DNA of 64,000 bases from Typhlomys cinereus (GCA_023101885.1 JALPQD010000143.1:1984001-2048000), one strand, 5' to 3'; positions 46,621 through 58,824 are shown, counted from the stretch's first letter. Made by a program: numbers and translations. Notes: generated by a model not told the origin, from the sequence alone.

Positions 46621-48017
46621 AAAAAGCTTGAAGATGTATCCAGATGATTCAGCCCAAAGCTGTTAAACATCTCCAGCCTTTGTCTAGCTTTGGACTTACA
46701 CATCATAGAGGAGAATCCACAGAGATCAGTCATAGGTCAATAGAGGTGTATAAGGGTGACACTGTATCTGCATGCCTTTTCTTCTTTTCTCTTTCTTTTT
46801 CCTCTTCACAGATATTCGTCCCTTACAAAGTTAGCTCGTGTGCTTTTGTGGTGGTAGGTGATATGAGTGCCTAATAAAATGAGAAGTAAATGTGATTTAG
46901 GTCAGCTCCTTATCACACACATGTCTGATCATAAGAAAAGTGAGTTACATTTGAAATAAACCCAAACTTTCCATTTCACCTCATAAGTCAAGATGAGAAA
47001 CAACCAATCAATTCATTACTACTTAATATTTGGGAAATGAGAGCATACAGTTGCGATAAAGCTGACCCACAGCTAGAGAGATCAGACACCAGTGCTCAGC
47101 CATGAATTTCCAGGATATTCCACACATGTTTAATAAAAAAAAGAATTGTAAGAAGAATAAGTAGTCAGAGTGGAAAAAAGAAGCATGAAATAAAGAAATA
47201 AATTGCAGAAGAGAAAGAATTCTGGTGACACTTCTTCCATTTGTGAGAATTTCCATGTGCTCAAAGAGAGACATGAGACGTCTCCATGATATATTATAGT
47301 TGACAAAGATGGACTAGGTGGACTATGGGAACCAGTGAAAACTGGAGTGGTAATAATAGTTCCCACAATTATGAGCTTACAGGCTTTTAAGACTCAAGTA
47401 GCTGGGAAACCAAAGTTCTAATGCAATTATATCTTCTAGAACTTCCACTTCAAAATATTAACTTTAGGAACAATTTGGGATTTGTTATAATTCTCTTGCT
47501 TATAAAGGAAATTCCAAGATTTACAGAATAATTTAATAATCTTATTTCTTCTTTCAGTACCCTATAATACATTGCCTGTCTTTGAGCATACCTCCAACAG
47601 CAACATAATTTTTCATGACAGTCCTTACTTTTTATATCTACTTTGCTTAGCTGATTGAAGAGACATTGGGAAAGTGGAGTAATTGGGCTATATTGTGGAG
47701 GTGAGGGGACCATGAGCTTTCCAGACAATCTGTGTTGGTTCTCAATGCTGATTAGATGGTGGCTAAAGGAAGCACTATAAGGAATGGCAAGAAAGCGTTA
47801 GCTTCCATCAATCTGCAGGAGTGTCTCTTTCTGACAGAGGTAGATGGATTTTTGTCAGGACTTAGCTGGAACTTTGTGGTTACTAAGTCTATTCCTTTGC
47901 CAGAATGTATTAATACATGCTGAATCAAACCTTAGTTCAATAAATCTTCTACTGGTACTGCTACTTTTCTTTCACAATACCTGATGCTTTACCCTCCACA
48001 GTGTGAATTCTCTTCTC
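46621..48017. other. Unassigned stretch
   Basis: No recognised repeat or gene. Minus frames at 47023-47728 are short and featureless. Confidence 0.4.
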
Positions 48018-48427
48018 AATATAGTCAATGAAGTTAATTGGACTTTGCATGCCTGCTCAATGTCCAACACACTATTGACCTCACAAAGTCTAGCATCTGC
48101 TAAAGGCACCAAGATCCTTGGAGGCAAGGGATTGACAGACACAGTAGTGTTCCTATGCTTAAGGGGAACACGAGAAAGGGTTCAGGGAAATGCCACTGGG
48201 TCCTTGTACATCATCGGAGAGGAGGGCCCAGAGGAGAGTCTGGCATGCACATTAATGGATTCTCCGGGGATTGGGGGATGGAAGGCACTGGGGGGTGGGC
48301 AGGGAGGGATGAGGGGAGGGGGAGCAGAGGGGTCGGGGGGAGGAGGAGGGAGGGAGGGAACCGGTGTACCTGTTAAGTTTGTATGAGCAGAAATAATAAT
48401 AATGTATAAAAAATATAGTCGATGAAG
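48018..48427 (+). mobile_element. Truncated L1 3' UTR with near-perfect TSD
   Basis: Element 48034-48411, bounded by aatatagtcaatgaag (48018-48033) and aatatagtcgatgaag (48412-48427), 15 of 16 matching. Contains about 240 bp of UTR, then the G-rich tract (gcactggggggtgggcaggg, gtcggggggaggaggaggga) and the same 3' end as the 45 kb copy (ccggtgtacctgttaagttt, gtatgagcagaaataataat). Shadow frames on both strands are Gly- or Pro-rich. Confidence 0.88.
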
Positions 48428-49855
48428 CAAACTTGATAGTAAGATTATTTGCAATGATAGCTAAATTGTTAAATGATCACCACAAGTGCCTGGCCTTGGT
48501 TTAAGCATTTGATATGTATATACTCAAAGTATTCCACATAAGAACCTGCATCAATGAGCAAAGAAAAAGTCAAGGATGTAGGGTTTTTCTTGACCTCTCT
48601 GGAAAATGAGGGAACTTAATGAGTGGAAAGAGGGGGATATGTAATACTGGGACAGGGGACAGACTTTCTTCTTGTGGATTCAGGTAGCACCCAAGGTGAT
48701 TTTATACCCTGTAGTCTTCTTTTCTGTTTGGATAAAACTTTCATTTCATTTTCTACTGTGGGAAAAGCAGTGCACAGTTACACAATGTTCCCTCCCTACA
48801 CAGTGTTGTGATCCAATTGTCTAAGTTTGTTTAGATTTACAATGTGATAAGGCTACTGGAATTTAGAAAATCCATCTCTTTTTCAACAAATCTTACTTTT
48901 TAGTCTATAGTCTTAGAAAAGCAGTCTAATTGGAAACTTAAAGTACAGCAAGAATTGCTTTATTTTGTAGACTGCCATTAATCTCCAAAGCAAGAAATGC
49001 CATGCATTCAATGAATGAGAACTCACATGGAAGTATTCCATCGACACAAGTTTCCCCAACTCTTGTCTGACAGGTCAGAGCAGCAGCTCAATCCACGGCT
49101 GTACTTGTACTATATTTGTGATATTGTCTAGTTGCTTCTGTAATCTTCCATCTTTGTGTATTAAACAATAAATATTAATCTCAAAACCCAAATTATTAGG
49201 AAAACTAAATGAACAAATTTCATTTTTGGAGATCATTTATAAAATGAGTGAGTGATATTCTTTACAATTGGGCAAAATTACTTGGTATAAATTATGATAC
49301 ATTTTAGGAAATTAGTGATTACTTGTGCCAATTTGGTGTAGAATTCCCTTTTCCATGGGTAAAAAAAAAAGGTCCTATTTCACTGCTAAATTGAACGTGT
49401 GTGATCATGTCTTATGAAGAATCATATGATTCTTTTCAATTTCATTAAAATTTAAGAAAAATATGATTAAAAAAACAAATTCTAAACAAATAGACAGTAA
49501 AATACAAAAAAAAAATCTACTGGAAAGATCATCCTTTGCTTACCAATATGCTTTCACTGTGTGAAATCAAGTCCATTTCCGAAGGCACTCAGTGTAATAA
49601 ATATGACTCAGCAGAACATTTATTCATAAGTACAGACTGTATTTTTCTTGATCTGCTAGAGGAATTCATTTTATTTCAATATAACTGTAGAAAGCTTATG
49701 AAGGCATCCCCATATATTCAGAAATACCACTTTTGCAAGAGAAAGAAGAAACAGCAGCAGCGAATCCTTTAATAATGCGCATTAAAGATGATTCGCTCTA
49801 AGACTGCAAGGATTCTGACTCAAGGTAACATTTTCTTGGCCTGCTTCTGGACTAT
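48428..49855. other. Unassigned AT-rich stretch
   Basis: No repeat, exon or RNA gene recognised. Confidence 0.4.
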
Positions 49856-49858
49856 GAC

Positions 49859-49945
49859 CTCTCTCTCTCTCTGTCTCTCTCTCTCTCTCCTTTCCTCTCT
49901 CCTTCTCTCTCTCTCTCTCTCTGCGTGGGTATGAGAGAGACAGAG
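49859..49945. repeat. (CT)n / (GA)n repeat
   Basis: CT-rich run to 49922, then gagagagacagagagcgagaga at the right edge. The opposed strands could pair as a hairpin. Confidence 0.92.
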
Positions 49946-51535
49946 AGCGAGAGATGCTGATATAAAATGACATTTGCACCTGTTGTCACTATTCTCTTAA
50001 TTAGCATAGTGCCCTAAGTGGTAACCAGGCCATCACATCCAAAGAGAAGCCATTAACATATTGCAGCTGTCACAACTGAGTAAGATACCAGAGCTGAGAG
50101 GCGTGAGCATCCTTGCCTACCTTGGCACAGTTAGCAAAGCTCTCCCAAGTGGAGTCACTCGGGAGAGAAGAAGCCTGGGATGTAGCCAGTCAGGAGTGAA
50201 AGAATACATTTTTCTTCAGGTTTACTTTCATGTATTATGCATGGCCTTCAAGGTCACTGCATGATCATTTATAAGATTTTAATGAGATATCAAAGTGGAA
50301 AGGATGGAATGTAATTAATGGAATCTTATTGAAAAGATAGACAGGTATTTAAAGTGCCTCAGAATACACTGCAATCTTTCAAATTCTAAGTAGGAGATCA
50401 AGTATCACATCACTATGGGGAAAGAGAAGGTTACTATATTAAGATAACACTTCATTACTAAAGGCCTTTTTATACTTCATCTTTCATCAATGCAAGAATT
50501 CCAAAAATTAAAGAACACATAGAAGTTTCTGTAAAGTCATGATGGTAGATTTTTCAGGAAAAAATGTTGTTTTCCAAATCCAAATTAGGGGGACAATCTA
50601 TTCCAAAACTTCACAAAGAAGAGTTTTTGTTCAGTGTGATTACTCTCTGTGAATCACTGCAAAGAGGCACATCGGTCAGCTGTGTCATCTAGGGAGCACT
50701 CCATTCCCTAGAAGGTATTTTCGTTAACATACAGCCGAGTTTCTTTGAAGTTAGTTTGGTTCTTTGCATTTTCTCAACTTGTAAAATCTGGTAAGTTTAT
50801 CTAAGTTGTCATCAGAATATAGATACATGCCATGGCAAAAGCCTATATAGGCTGATGGTCACCCAAGAGGGAAGAAAGTGCACTTACTATTTTACCTGAA
50901 CATCAATGTAGGAGAAAGATGCAAATAAAAGGAAATCTATTGGAGGACAAGAGCTTAATAAACAAATAGCAGTTTACAGGGTATCTATGCCCCTAAATTA
51001 TCCAGAACTTGATACCCACTTCCTGTTCAAGGAGAACTGATGTTAAAAATAATAATCCCCAGGCCTGAAATACTCTGAAGTCTTCCATAATTGATCAAAG
51101 AAAAATAGATCCCATGCAACACACTATTTCAACCAAAGAGGGGATGAAAAGATTTCAAAAAACTTAGTTGCTGGAAATCTTGGACAGAGTGCAGTGTGGT
51201 GGGGCAGGGTAGGGAGGTGGACTCATCTTAATTACTTAACCCAAAAATCTAGATATTTAGGTTCTTAAGCATTCTGGTAGACTTTATTAACCCCCAAATT
51301 CTGCATTTTAAAAGCAAGCTCTTTACACTGAGTAAATTCATTCTTAGACTCATATTAAAGAATAAGATTTCACCAAAATTTCTTGCATATTGTTCTTGGA
51401 AAGTTGCTTTTCTACTTTTTAAAATATAGAGAATGCTGACACTTGTCCTTAAATTATATTTAGTAGTTTATGGTAGTTATTACATGTGTATGTGGTAGAG
51501 AGGGTGGGAAAAAGCTAAATTAGTTTAACCAGAAC
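49946..51535. other. Unassigned stretch
   Basis: No transposon recognised over about 1.6 kb; possible single-copy regulatory DNA, no coding evidence. Confidence 0.4.
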
Positions 51536-51539
51536 TGTA

Positions 51540-51800
51540 GCACACATTGGCTGGCTGAATGATTAATTTTTCACTCTTTGATAATAGTCGCTTTGGAGTT
51601 GAAAATGTATGACCTTATGCATTTGTCAGGCTGTCATTAACAAAGATGAATATTTAAATTTTGAAAATTTTGTCTGCTGATTATCAAAAATGCAATAATG
51701 CATGAAAAACGTGTGCTAGACATAGACTTAACTGATGAAGCAGGGATTTTCATGCACACTTGCACAGTGCTATCAAAAAATGTAGTCTTTCTTCCAGTTT
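51540..51800. promoter_or_regulatory. Candidate conserved non-coding block
   Basis: Repeat-free, with gaatgattaatttttcactc, tttgataatag, ctgtcattaacaaagatgaa and gcaataatgcatgaaaaac. The words resemble homeodomain, TCF/SOX and POU sites, common by chance in AT-rich DNA. Low confidence. Confidence 0.25.
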
Positions 51801-53040
51801 AATTGTAGAGAAACGAAGCTCTGTTTGATGAATTCTTGAACAGGTACACAAAACAAAAAAAAATCCTCAGCTAATGCAGATATTTAATATGAGATATTAA
51901 AAATAATGATCACATATTTTAAATTTTCACCAAGACATTTGCCCTCCTTGCATATTCTTCAGACATGTAAATATCTTGATTGAGAATCACTGACAAATTT
52001 GAGAAAGGAATTTTGCTTTCACACTGGGGAGGGAAAGAGGGAAGATGTGATTATCTTCAGTTACACCGTTTTACCAGTGGTCACTAATATGCTTCCTCTA
52101 TGTGTGGCCACAAATACCAATACAAAAATTTACATTTTTCCCATAGCTCTGACTGAACAAAATTTGCTATTTGGGGGAGAGAAAGCAAATAATCATCTTA
52201 ATCTAATCAACAATACTAAACATAGGAGACAAAAATAATGTAAAATTCATGAAGAAACCATCTTCCCATTTTAAAAAGGTTAAGTTCCCCTAAGCTATGA
52301 AAGAAAAAACACCCTCCGAAGACCCGGAGAAGCAGTAAACACTGGTGGCGAGTGACAAGAATTGATCCTTCTTGGCTGTGCCTGTCATGTCTCTAAATTT
52401 TATTTCCACCATCTCCAGAATGCTATGAAAGGAGAGAGTGGGCAAGGGTTATGGCCTGAGGGCTCAGAGCCTAGGTCTCTGACTTTTTCTCAATTAGGAG
52501 GCCTCCCTGTCTGATGGGGAGATGTGTGTCTGACTGGAGGCTTGGACAGTTGCAAGGTATTGATTAGCCATAATGCAAAGTCAAATCTGAATAAAAAAAG
52601 CTCCATGATCAAAAGACCTTCATCGGAAACAGTGTGCCCTCTAAGTCAAGGGTCTAGTGACAGTGATGAGTTCTCTTGCCTTTTTGAGAGAGAATTCCAC
52701 TTTCCTTCTAAAGGATCTCTTGATAAGAAGGTCCAGTGGACCCTCTGTCAAGAAAGCAGGGGTTTCAGCTTTGACAGGCGCTTGTTAGTTTTTCATCCCA
52801 GATCACTCGACATTCCAAGAAGAGAAGAAAAAGAGGATTGCTAATATCACTGGATGCTGTGAAAGTCAGCCTGACACCTGATCCAGGAAGCTCAGCTGTC
52901 TCCACTATATGAAAGAAAACCCATGTCCCACTTGGCATCGACCGTATCCTTTTCTGCAGTGAAGGTTTTATCTCAACATAGTGCGTGGACATGTAAATAC
53001 AGGTAAAGAGTTCTCAAAATCACCAACAATTAACACATGG
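51801..53040. other. Unassigned stretch
   Basis: No repeat. The plus frame at 52524-52844 begins at GTG, has an in-frame stop just upstream (52512-52514) and no domain; not called. Confidence 0.4.
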
Positions 53041-53084
53041 CTTTTAATTTAATTTCTTAAAATTATCTTTTTTGAGGGATTACT

Positions 53085-53175
53085 TAAGGCAGGGGAGGAG
53101 TTGAGAGAAAGGGGGGTGGAAGGAAGGGACAAACACATGTTTTATAAAAGGAGAATTCTTAATAAAAGTATTTCT
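53085..53175 (+). mobile_element. Possible L1 polypurine 3' scrap
   Basis: gaggagttgagagaaagggg, ggtggaaggaagggacaaac then an A-rich end. Could be an old L1 3' end; too short to be sure. Confidence 0.3.
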
Positions 53176-53269
53176 CTTTCAAGATAGGTACTTACACCAT
53201 CAACATTAAGCCTTTAGTACAGCCCTGACACGGAAAATATGTGTCATTTTTCTCCTTGGAAGAATGTAG

Positions 53270-53350
53270 AGGCAACATGCATCTCCAAGATTAGGTATAG
53301 GATTTGAACTCAGGCATCCTATGTCTTACCATGACTTTCTCACCAAAGAA
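53270..53350 (-). repeat. Possible MIR end, reverse
   Basis: aggtataggatttgaactca and ggcatcctatgtcttaccat resemble reversed MIR head (ggatttgaacccaggcagtctgactcc). Weak. Confidence 0.35.
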
Positions 53351-53489
53351 CCTGGATGAGAACATTCGTTCTGACTCCCTAATGACAACATTTGCTGTCA
53401 TGGCCAAATGATTCTAAGTAATCTCATTCCAGAACTGCCATATTCTCATAACTCATTTGATTAATTACTGTCTTGTTTTTAAAAAATAT

Positions 53490-53783
53490 TTATGTATCTT
53501 GTGGGTGTGTGTCTGTGTCTATCTGTGTGTATCTCTATCAGAGGGCACTGTGTCATGTATCTGCCTGTGAAGGCCCAAGGGTGACTTCTGGAATCATCCT
53601 GGATTGCTTCTATCATCTTGCTTCACTCAAGAATTTCCCAGGCTCCACCTACTAAACCTGTAAGTGTAGGTCATGGCCATTTTCACCTGTTTTTTTTTTT
53701 TTTTATGTGGGATCTGGGATTTGAATTCAGTCCCTTCTGTTTGCAAGGCAGAGACTTAATCCCTGAGCCATCTTTCCAGTCCC
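53490..53783 (-). mobile_element. B2-superfamily SINE, older subfamily
   Basis: cagagggcactgtgtcatgt, gtgacttctggaatcatcct, ggattgcttctatcatcttg, atctgggatttgaattcagt and reversed head cctgagccatctttccagtc. An internal T run lies at 53692-53704. Confidence 0.82.
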
Positions 53784-53929
53784 AATAACTATCTCATTTT
53801 CAAAATCACCAAGGATGTAGACGTTGCTTTCTGTCTCCCTCATCGTGTCATTCATTTCCATGAGTTGACAGCAGGATCCCATCTACTTGTGCTCCTTCTT
53901 GGCTCCCAGTATCTCCTGTCAGTCATCTG

Positions 53930-54020
53930 TTGGTCTATTCTCAGGACTGGCATTTACTGAGCATCTACTCTGGGTGGGACATGGTATTGCATTTGGGTAC
54001 ACAACTGCAACTATCACTAA
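53930..54020 (-). repeat. Possible L2/MIR3-type relic
   Basis: tggcatttactgagcatcta, ctctgggtgggacatggtat resembles the phrase atttattgagcacctactgtgtgccaggcac. Weak. Confidence 0.4.
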
Positions 54021-54428
54021 GGAAGTTCCCCAAAGTGACAAGATTCAGGGGGTCAAAGGCTTCTCCCCAAGGTAGAGGAAAGCAGGGAACAACTGCTGGG
54101 TGAGGCGATTCCCTGGGCTGCCCAGTGTGCTAGGGACCACTCTCCAGTGAGCCTAGCTGGCTGCTGACCGCGTAGACACCACTCCAGTGCTGTAGCTTCT
54201 GTGAGTGTCACCAGGCTGGAGTGGACTTTTCTGTGTGACGCAGCCTCTTTTGTGTCCTTTCTCCTGTGAGTAACTTTCACTCATGCTCCTCTAACCCCCA
54301 GTAAACTCATGGATTCACTGAATCAGATTTTGATATAACCATAAGTTTGATCTCTCATTGAATCACTTCTGGGGTGAATTGATGTGTGGCACCTCCCCAG
54401 GAGAAGTATCACACAATGAATATTCCTT

Positions 54429-54429
<1 letters not shown>

Positions 54430-54475
<46 letters not shown>

Positions 54476-54625
54476 CAGAACAGAAGGCATTTAAGTCTCT
54501 GTGTCTGTGGAGGTCCAAGGGTGACATCAGGAATTATCCTGGATTGCCCTATCTCCTTATTGCTTTGCTCTAGGATTTTCCAGGCTCCAACTCCCAGGCT
54601 GGAGTGGCATTTTACCAGACCTAGG
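54430..54625 (-). mobile_element. B2-superfamily SINE, head-truncated
   Basis: (TG)n tail at 54431-54471, then gaggtccaagggtgacatca, ggaattatcctggattgccc and ttccaggctccaactcccag. The tRNA-like head is missing, which is unusual because SINE truncation normally removes the head as the last-copied end. Confidence 0.75.
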
Positions 54626-54639
54626 CATAGCTTTTATGT

Positions 54640-54900
54640 TCAGTGTATGAATGTGGAAACCAAAGCTCAGCAAATATGAAGCTCGTAAAGTGGGATGAGT
54701 CACTCAAGGATGGCAAGAGTTGGAGCCATTGCTATCATGCAGGTAAGATGCCATGTATGTTTAACTGTTAGATCAGCTCCTCTCAGTGCCCTGTGCTCTT
54801 TTGACTGAATAATGTTAGCAAATACACATATTGTACTCAGTGTGTAGCAGCTGAAAACCACACAGCAAGTAAGAGTGGAAGCTGAGATGCTGACTCCCAT
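54640..54900 (-). repeat. MIR-like relics, reverse
   Basis: gaatgtggaaaccaaagctc, agcaaatatgaagctc and later accacacagcaagtaagagt, ggaagctgagatgctgactc resemble the reversed MIR (gaggaaaccgaggctcagagagg ... gtcacacagctagtaagtggcagagc). Confidence 0.5.
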
Positions 54901-55430
54901 GAAGTTTGGGCAATCATTAAGCTTTTCTTTAATCCATAATATTTAACCTATAATACTTAGAATTTCCATTGCATGGTCTATGTGTCTCATTTGCTACTGA
55001 CCCCAAAGCGTGATAATGCTTTGCTTGTGGTGACCAATGTCCCCAACTTGATTTTAAATGCCTAGAGGAAAGATGCTGCTAATTTAAAATCCCAAACTCA
55101 AGCTTTAGGCTTAAAGCTTTATTCAAAAGACACCATGTTACACCCATAAGACAAGCTCACTTATAAAAAAGACTTGTGTGGTTCATTTAGGGCCCCTGAA
55201 TATTTCCAGTATGATACCCAGAGAATATGATATGGAATTAAGATCTTGTTAAGCACACTTAAAAAGCTGAAACTATTTTAGACACAACTGGGTGATTACA
55301 TCTTAGAAATTTCTGATGTAATGAAATTTTGATATTCACCATCATAAAATTTTATAGTGTTACAAGTGAAATTGCTGGTTTCTTCTTCTATATGTCTCAT
55401 TCTATCAATGAGTCATCAAGAAGATGTGTC
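54901..55430. other. Unassigned AT-rich sequence
   Basis: Nothing recognised. Confidence 0.4.
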
Positions 55431-55432
55431 AA

Positions 55433-55775
55433 GAGTCTGGAGAGATGACTTAGGAGTTAAGCCTCTACTTCAATAACAGAAGATCCTAAGTTCAGATCCC
55501 AGATCCCATGTAAAAAATGCTGGGCAGAAATGGCATTGACCTGTACTTCTGGCCCTGGAGGGGAGAACCTGAAAAACTCCAGAGCAAAGCAAAGAGAAGG
55601 GAGGACAACCCAAAGTGATTCCTGAAGTTCCCCTTGGGCCTCTATAGGCACACACATTGTTCTCTTCTACACACACACACACAGACACACATACACACAC
55701 ACATACACACACACACACATACACACAGACACACATACACACACACACACACATACACACACACACACACACACA
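55433..55775 (+). mobile_element. B2-superfamily SINE with long CA tail
   Basis: Head gagtctggagagatgactta, then gttaagcctctacttcaata, B-box-like aagttcagatcccagatccc, body ggagaacctgaaaaactcca, tail of CA repeats 55671-55774. An older copy in plus orientation. Confidence 0.83.
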
Positions 55776-55849
55776 GAAAAACATGCAAAAAAAAGAATAT
55801 GAACTGAGTTTTTAAAATATAGAGAATGGCAGAAGGTAAAATAAAAGAA

Positions 55850-56110
55850 ATGTAATGTAGATTATATTATTATATATATTATAATATATATATTTTTGTA
55901 TATATAATGATACAAATTATATATTTTTATATATAAAGATTTTAGAATATATAAAAGAATTTAATACATATATTGAAGAGTTTTTAGAATATATTGAAGA
56001 GTTACATATATTTCATATATATTTTAAAAGTATATACATATATGCTTATTGAACAGTTCTAAGCATATTGTCTGATGCTTTGAAGCATAGGATTATTGAA
56101 ATATATATAT
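55850..56110. repeat. AT-rich low-complexity block
   Basis: Mostly TATA/ATAT words over 260 bp; prone to unpairing. Could include decayed L1 DNA. Confidence 0.8.
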
Positions 56111-56327
56111 ATTTAGCTAATGATATTTTGTTTATTGCAATTTGTCAGATCAAACTGATAAGCAAAAATAATCTATTTTATTAAATTATTCTCCACTCTC
56201 CATACTACCACAGAATGGATAAAATGTAATCATATAGTATAACACAAAATAACATATTATTATTATTATGTCTAAAGACATAAAGAAGAATAAAATTGTA
56301 TTTTTCTTAGTTTAAAATAATAATTCT

Positions 56328-56372
56328 AAGCTGGAGAGATGGTTGAATGAAGCATATACCTTCTACTTTCAA
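56328..56372 (+). repeat. SINE head fragment
   Basis: aagctggagagatggttgaa and gcatataccttc match the first ~45 bp of the window's B2-superfamily SINE; the rest is missing. Confidence 0.5.
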
Positions 56373-56384
56373 TCCATCACTCAT

Positions 56385-57165
56385 AAAGCTTCCTATGCTC
56401 CTGGATTGACAGTATCAACATCATAAAAATGACCATCCTACCAAAAACAATATACAGATTCAAAGCTATACAAATCAAAATCCCAAAGCAATTCTTTAAA
56501 GAAATTGACTAAACAATCAAAATTCATATGAAGCACAAAAGGCCCAGGATAGCAAAAACAATTCTGAGTAACAAAACACTGCTTGAGGTATCACCATACC
56601 AAACCTTATTTATACTACAAATCCATAGCAATAAAAACAATCTGGTACTGGCTACAAAATAGACATACAGATCAATGGATAAGCAGTGAACACCCAGATA
56701 TAAGCCCACACAATTACAGTCATTTGATCTTTGATAAAAGGGCCCAAAAAATTCAATGGAAAAAGAAGAGCATTTTCGACAAATGGTGCTGGCAAATCTA
56801 GATGTCTGCATGCAGAAGATTAAAACTCGACCTGTACTCATAACCATGCGCAAAAATTAATTCCAATTGGATCAAGGACCTTAATATTAGGCCAGAGACT
56901 ATAAAAACCCTATTTGAAAGGGTAGGAAATTCCCTCCAGCTGATAGGCCAACATTTCCCAAACACAAATATAATAGCACAGGAGGAACTAGAACTAACAC
57001 TCAACAAATGGAATATTATGAAATTAAAGAAATTGTAAATCAAGCAAAAAGGCAACCCACAGAATGGAGAAAATCTTCACTAACCACATATTTGATAAAG
57101 CTCTATTATCCAGAGTGAACAAAGAACTTTAAAAAAAAGCCCAATAAAATATATATTTTTTGAGT
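56385..57165 (+). pseudogene. L1 ORF2 C-terminal fragment (dead)
   Basis: Encodes, with breaks, part of the L1 ORF2 protein (endonuclease and reverse transcriptase in intact L1) downstream of the RT core. Recognisable translated stretches include [20 protein letters not shown] and, after a frame change, IWYWLQNRHTDQW and a W-C-W motif near FDKWCW. In-frame stops and frameshifts make it non-functional. Both the 5' part and the 3' UTR are missing; it ends near 57135-57165 where an A-rich stretch begins. Diverged like older L1s. Minus frames across it are shadows. Confidence 0.85.
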
Positions 57166-57255
57166 TTAGATTTTTTTATTAATTTTTACCTGTTATATAA
57201 GTTCGATAGGCACCCTCCTCTTTACCCTCTCCTCCTTTCCTCCCTGTTGTCTGCT
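57166..57255 (-). mobile_element. L1 3' end scrap, reverse
   Basis: T-rich start, then tacctgttatataagttcga, taggcaccctcctctttacc and ctctcctcctttcc. Compare the reverse of the 45 kb L1 end (aaacttaataggtacaccag, then CCCTCC). Appears to be a second, oppositely oriented L1 abutting the ORF2 fragment. Short. Confidence 0.45.
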
Positions 57256-57641
57256 TAGAGTGTCAAACCATTTTATGACTCATGGGAGATAATAGCGAAG
57301 TCCTCTTCAGGTTTTGCCTGAAACTCTCCGTTTGTCTTTATTTACACAAAGTATCATTTACTACAATGTTTTGAAAAACTCATCTTCTCAGACATTATCC
57401 GAATGGTGATACATGGAATGCCAGTACAAATGTCAATATGCATTTATTTTTATTTGAATTGATGCTAAGACACCCTTTCAAAAAGAAATCTGGAGCTATT
57501 AAGCTTCTTTGGCTATTGTCAGCTTGCCAACCGCTAGGATTTCTTGGGTTACAAAGTCTACATTGACTTTTTTAATAACCCAAAAAAGATATTTCAGAAA
57601 TATAATCAGTCTTATATTTTTGAGATGTATTAATTTGGCTT

Positions 57642-57643
<2 letters not shown>

Positions 57644-57689
<46 letters not shown>
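57644..57689. repeat. (TG)n microsatellite
   Basis: About 22 pure TG units. Confidence 0.97.
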
Positions 57690-57690
<1 letters not shown>

Positions 57691-58702
57691 CCTCAACTGG
57701 TAGTAGTTATATTGCCTAGGGGATATCTGGTAATGTCCAGAGGCATTTGTGCTAGTCACATTTGGGAAATGTTATTTAGTCCCTCATGGATCCAGAAGTG
57801 CAGGAATCCTGGTGAACATTCTAGAGTGCAGACCCTACATTAGAAATTTTCTGTCCAAAATGTAATAGTGTTATAGTCCAGAATCTTTGTTCAGCTTCAA
57901 GGTTTCTGACTCAAACTAAAAGGTCTAATGTTTTTGACAGAGTGAATACTAAGACTGTAATGAATCATTTGCATTTTAGTGTGCTTATTCTTACCTTATA
58001 ATAACTTTTGATAGTGTAGACAGATTATTTCTGGAAGCATTACATAATATAGAAGAATGAATAGTCAGAATGTGGAAATAGGCTGACAGCCAAAGAGAAA
58101 GGTATATATATTTTTCCTTACATATAACTTCAATTATAGTAAAGTAAACAAGCAATGGGTGCACAAATCAAATTAGAACATTATATAAACGTGCCATTGT
58201 ATAATACTCTAGCAATCAGGAATAGCATAAAAGTGTTGGAGGCAGCATCACAGCACTTACAATCTAATCTACCATTCTAATATTTCCTTCTATTTTTCTT
58301 CTATGTGATTTCTATTTTCCAGTTTTCTGAAAACTGAATTTACCTGGTTGCTCCAACGTTGGTTGACCTATCTTATTCCTGCATAACATTCATCACCTTT
58401 CCTTCCTGTTCATTTGTATCAGGCACAGAAAAGACTTCTATCTCACAGCCCAATCTAACAAATTACTGTGGACTAGTTATTCATTTGTTGGGGAAGACTC
58501 AGCGGTACAGAATCACTGGAAAATATTTTCAAGATATACATCATCCCTGTTCTTGACTTATTGACCTAAACATACCCAGTCATTGTGTTTGGACAGGTGT
58601 GGATACTCTCAATTGTAGTTTAGACCCAAGACAATGCCATGAGTGACATTCACTTTTCAAACTCTTGTTTTCTTTTTCTCCTTTCCTATAGTTAGCTGTG
58701 AT

Positions 58703-58752
58703 ATGTATGTATATATATATATATATATATATGTAGATGTATATATATAATG
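58703..58752. repeat. (AT)n microsatellite
   Basis: TATG/TATA words with a pure AT core at about 58711-58731. Confidence 0.92.
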
Positions 58753-58824
58753 TACTTGCATATAATCTGTTCAGACATTTTTACACTAATTAAACATCAT
58801 TGGAAAATGCTGTATATATTTATC

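Larger units (their letters stand above)
57256..58820. other. Unassigned sequence with two microsatellites
   Basis: Apart from (TG)n at 57644 and (AT)n at 58703, no repeat or gene is recognised. Confidence 0.4.

Noticed and set aside
48003..48454. Gly-rich plus and Pro-rich minus frames
   Set aside because: Entirely within the truncated L1 and its flanks.
52498..52844. Possible coding exon after a polypyrimidine-AG at 52478-52497
   Set aside because: An in-frame stop at 52512-52514 separates the acceptor-like site from the open frame, which begins at GTG and shows no domain.
56385..57255. Twin-primed (5'-inverted) single L1
   Set aside because: In a twin-primed element the inverted piece precedes the 3' end with the tail outermost; here the plus piece lies on the poly-T side of the minus piece, so two insertions fit better.
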